From Pseudomonadota bacterium (GTDB lineage Bacteria; Pseudomonadota; Gammaproteobacteria; Xanthomonadales; Xanthomonadaceae), in contig JAHWKC010000102.1 of NCBI GenBank assembly GCA_019348095.1, positions 1-7,603 of the forward strand: 7,603 bases of DNA. Reading direction: 5' to 3'. The position numbers and the translations under genes are program-made. Of the stretch, positions 5,818 through 7,603 are shown piece by piece; position 1 is the stretch's first letter; each line of letters opens with the position of its first letter. Below the pieces are notes generated by a model. It did no database searches, was not told the DNA's origin, and worked only from the letters and a program-made list of their open reading frames with translations.

Positions 5818-7603
5818 CAGCGTCCTCGCAGGAACCAGCGGTCGATTTCGGGGAGGCTGAAATGGGCCCAGGTCGGGCGGCCATGGTTGCACTGGCCGGA
5901 GCGCTCGGTGGTCTCCATGTCACGCAACAGCGCGTTCATTTCCGGCAGGCTCAGGCGCCGGTTGGCACGCACCGCGCCGTGGCATGCCATGGTCGAGAGC
6001 AGTTCGTCGCGGGCGGCCGTGACTCTCTGCCCGCTCAGCGAGGAACCACCGTCGTGTTCGCGCAGGTCGGCCAGCACGTCACGCAGAAGCGCCTCGACGT
6101 CGCCATGGGCAAGCAGCGCCGGCACACTGCGCAGCGCCAGCGATTGCGGGCCGCTGCGGGTGACCTCGAAACCGAGCTGCTGCAGCGTGGCGGCCTCGCG
6201 CTCGGCGACATCGGCCTCGCGCTCGGACACCGACAGCGTCGCCGGCACCAGCAGGGGCTGGCTGCGCAGGCCTTCGCCATCGTGGGCGCGCTTGAGCTTC
6301 TCGTAGCCGATGCGCTCGTGCGCGGCGTGCATGTCGACCACGATCAGCCCTTCGGCGGACTCGGCCAGGATGTAGATGCCATGCAACTGGGCGATGGCGT
6401 AGCCCAGCGGCGGCAAGGTGGCCTCGTCGCTGCCCGGCAGCGGCGAAGCCTGGGGAGCGTCTCCTTGTGGCGTGCCGTACAACGCGGCGTAGCCGGCGCG
6501 CACCTCGGCCACCGCCGATCCGCCCGGGGGGGAGTGCTGCAGACCCAGCGGAACCTGCGGTGCGGGGCGCGCCGACGGGTATCGGTGCGGCGCGAAGTGG
6601 GCGTGGCCGTTGCCTGAAGCCGCCGCCGGGTTGTCGGCCGATCCGTGAGGCACCCCCGGCATGCTGCCGGCACGGGTTTCCGCGAGCGCGGCATGCAAGG
6701 TGCGATAGACGAAGTCGTGGATCAGCCGCGAATCGCGGAAGCGCACCTCGTGCTTGGCCGGGTGCACGTTGACATCGACCCGCCGCGGATCGAGTTCCAG
6801 GAACAGCACATAAGCCGGCTGCCGCCCGTGGAACAGCACGTCCGCAAACGCCTGCTTGACCGCGTGGGCGACGCTGCGATCGCGCACGGCGCGGCCGTTG
6901 ACGTACAGGTACTGCTGGTCGGCGCTGGCGCGCGAATAGACCGGCCGCGCAATCCAGCCGTGCAGGCGAAGCCCGGCGCCGCTGTGATCGACGCGCATCG
7001 CATTGTTCGCAAATTCCTCGCCGAGGGTCTCGTGCAAACGCGTGCCCGACAGCCCCGCATCGGCCAGCATGTCGCCCTCGCCCTTCCATCGCCGCGACGG
7101 CTTGCCGTTGTGCGACACGCGCAGTTCCACGTCCGGCCGCGCCAGCGCAAGCTGTCGCAGCCACTCCTCGATGTGGCCCAGCTCGGTGCGCTCGGCGCGC
7201 AGGAACTTGCGGCGTGCCGGCACGTTGAAGAACAGGTCGCGCACCTCGACCGTGGTGCCCAGCGGGTGCGGCTTCGGCGCGGCCGAGCCGACCCGTCCGC
7301 CGTCGACCTCCAGTGCAGTGCCATGCGCGTCCTCGCTGCGACGCGAGACCAGGGCGAACCGGCTGACCGACGCAATCGATGGCAGCGCCTCGCCGCGAAA
7401 CCCGAGTGTCGTGACCCCTTCCAGGTCGTCGAGCGATGCGATCTTGCTGGTGGCGTGGCGCGACACCGCCAGCGGCAGCTGCCCCGCGGCAATGCCGGCG
7501 CCGTCGTCGCGGATGCGGATCAGGCGCACGCCGCCTTCCTCCAGGTCGATGTCGACCCGCGAAGCCCCGGCGTCGAGCGCATTCTCGACCAGCTCCTTCA
7601 CCA
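5817..7603 (-). CDS. mutL: DNA mismatch repair protein MutL, endonuclease type (5' truncated)
   Basis: MutL couples MutS mismatch recognition to strand incision. 594 codons are visible. Codon GTG at 7601-7599 aligns with E. coli Val27, so about 26 residues are missing beyond the window edge and this GTG is not the start. Visible residue numbers follow. GHKL ATPase motifs: [12 protein letters not shown] (E3 and N7 match E. coli E29 and N33), DDGAGI (32-37), ATSKI and LGFRGEAL (66-73). A low-complexity Pro/Ala/Gly/His linker of about 100 residues leads to the C-terminal domain, with [15 protein letters not shown] and then [12 protein letters not shown] (423-434), which fits the nuclease motif DQHA-x2-E-x4-E with Gln replaced by Met, as in Pseudomonas. 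ACHGAVRAN (539-547) and CNHGRP (571-576) are the further metal-site motifs. The gene therefore belongs to the MutH-independent, self-nicking class. It leads a leftward set with the DUF1684 and TraB/GumN genes. Confidence 0.97.
   Translation of the reverse strand, partial: VKELVENALDAGASRVDIDLEEGGVRLIRIRDDGAGIAAGQLPLAVSRHATSKIASLDDLEGVTTLGFRGEALPSIASVSRFALVSRRSEDAHGTALEVDGGRVGSAAPKPHPLGTTVEVRDLFFNVPARRKFLRAERTELGHIEEWLRQLALARPDVELRVSHNGKPSRRWKGEGDMLADAGLSGTRLHETLGEEFANNAMRVDHSGAGLRLHGWIARPVYSRASADQQYLYVNGRAVRDRSVAHAVKQAFADVLFHGRQPAYVLFLELDPRRVDVNVHPAKHEVRFRDSRLIHDFVYRTLHAALAETRAGSMPGVPHGSADNPAAASGNGHAHFAPHRYPSARPAPQVPLGLQHSPPGGSAVAEVRAGYAALYGTPQGDAPQASPLPGSDEATLPPLGYAIAQLHGIYILAESAEGLIVVDMHAAHERIGYEKLKRAHDGEGLRSQPLLVPATLSVSEREADVAEREAATLQQLGFEVTRSGPQSLALRSVPALLAHGDVEALLRDVLADLREHDGGSSLSGQRVTAARDELLSTMACHGAVRANRRLSLPEMNALLRDMETTERSGQCNHGRPTWAHFSLPEIDRWFLRGR

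Noticed and set aside
4675..6306. Long rightward open frame (543 codons) opposite gumN, DUF1684 and mutL
   Set aside because: It crosses three genes of the opposite strand that have clear families, starts and junctions; the translation has no coherent domain and the frame is explained by GC bias.
7599..7603. GTG at 7601 as a mutL start codon
   Set aside because: It aligns with an internal valine (E. coli Val27). The conserved N-terminal segment with the IAAGEV motif must lie beyond the window edge.

Overview
The window looks like chromosomal DNA of a GC-rich gammaproteobacterium, most likely Lysobacteraceae/Xanthomonadaceae (Lysobacter, Luteimonas or Stenotrophomonas-like). This rests on strong GC bias at third codon positions, a TonB-dependent receptor, a soluble RnfB-type ferredoxin next to metG, an endonuclease-type MutL, and GTAG-headed palindromic repeats of the kind known from that family. 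The assignment is inference from memory; no search was run.

Layout. The left half reads rightward: the 3' end of a TonB-dependent receptor closed by a strong intrinsic terminator; a small secreted DUF2147 protein with its own terminator; metG (methionyl-tRNA synthetase); and a short RnfB-like double [4Fe-4S] ferredoxin. The right half reads leftward as a tight set: mutL (5' end beyond the window), a DUF1684 lipoprotein whose start overlaps the mutL stop by one base, and a TraB/GumN-family exported protein 10 bases further on. The two halves converge at about 3755-3804, with 48 bases between the stop codons.

The genes themselves are ordinary housekeeping and envelope genes. The unusual content is the repeat DNA. 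Two REPINs (paired inverted REP sequences with virtually identical 24-25-base arms) lie about 1 kb apart, and both are translated. The first (2759-2836) sits in frame inside metG and adds about 26 residues to the linker between the anticodon-binding domain and the C-terminal tRNA-binding domain. The second (3790-3870) covers the 3' end of the gumN-type gene, encodes its last 21 residues and supplies its stop codon. A different GTAG palindrome and a possible decayed REP lie beside the second one. The 152-base metG-rnfB gap is filled by imperfect AAGTGAG-type heptads in both orientations, which leaves the rnfB-like gene without a visible Shine-Dalgarno sequence.

I saw no new multi-gene defence, toxin or secretion system, no CRISPR array, no tRNA or rRNA, and no transposase. 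The best candidate for something under-described is the use of REPINs as protein-coding sequence.
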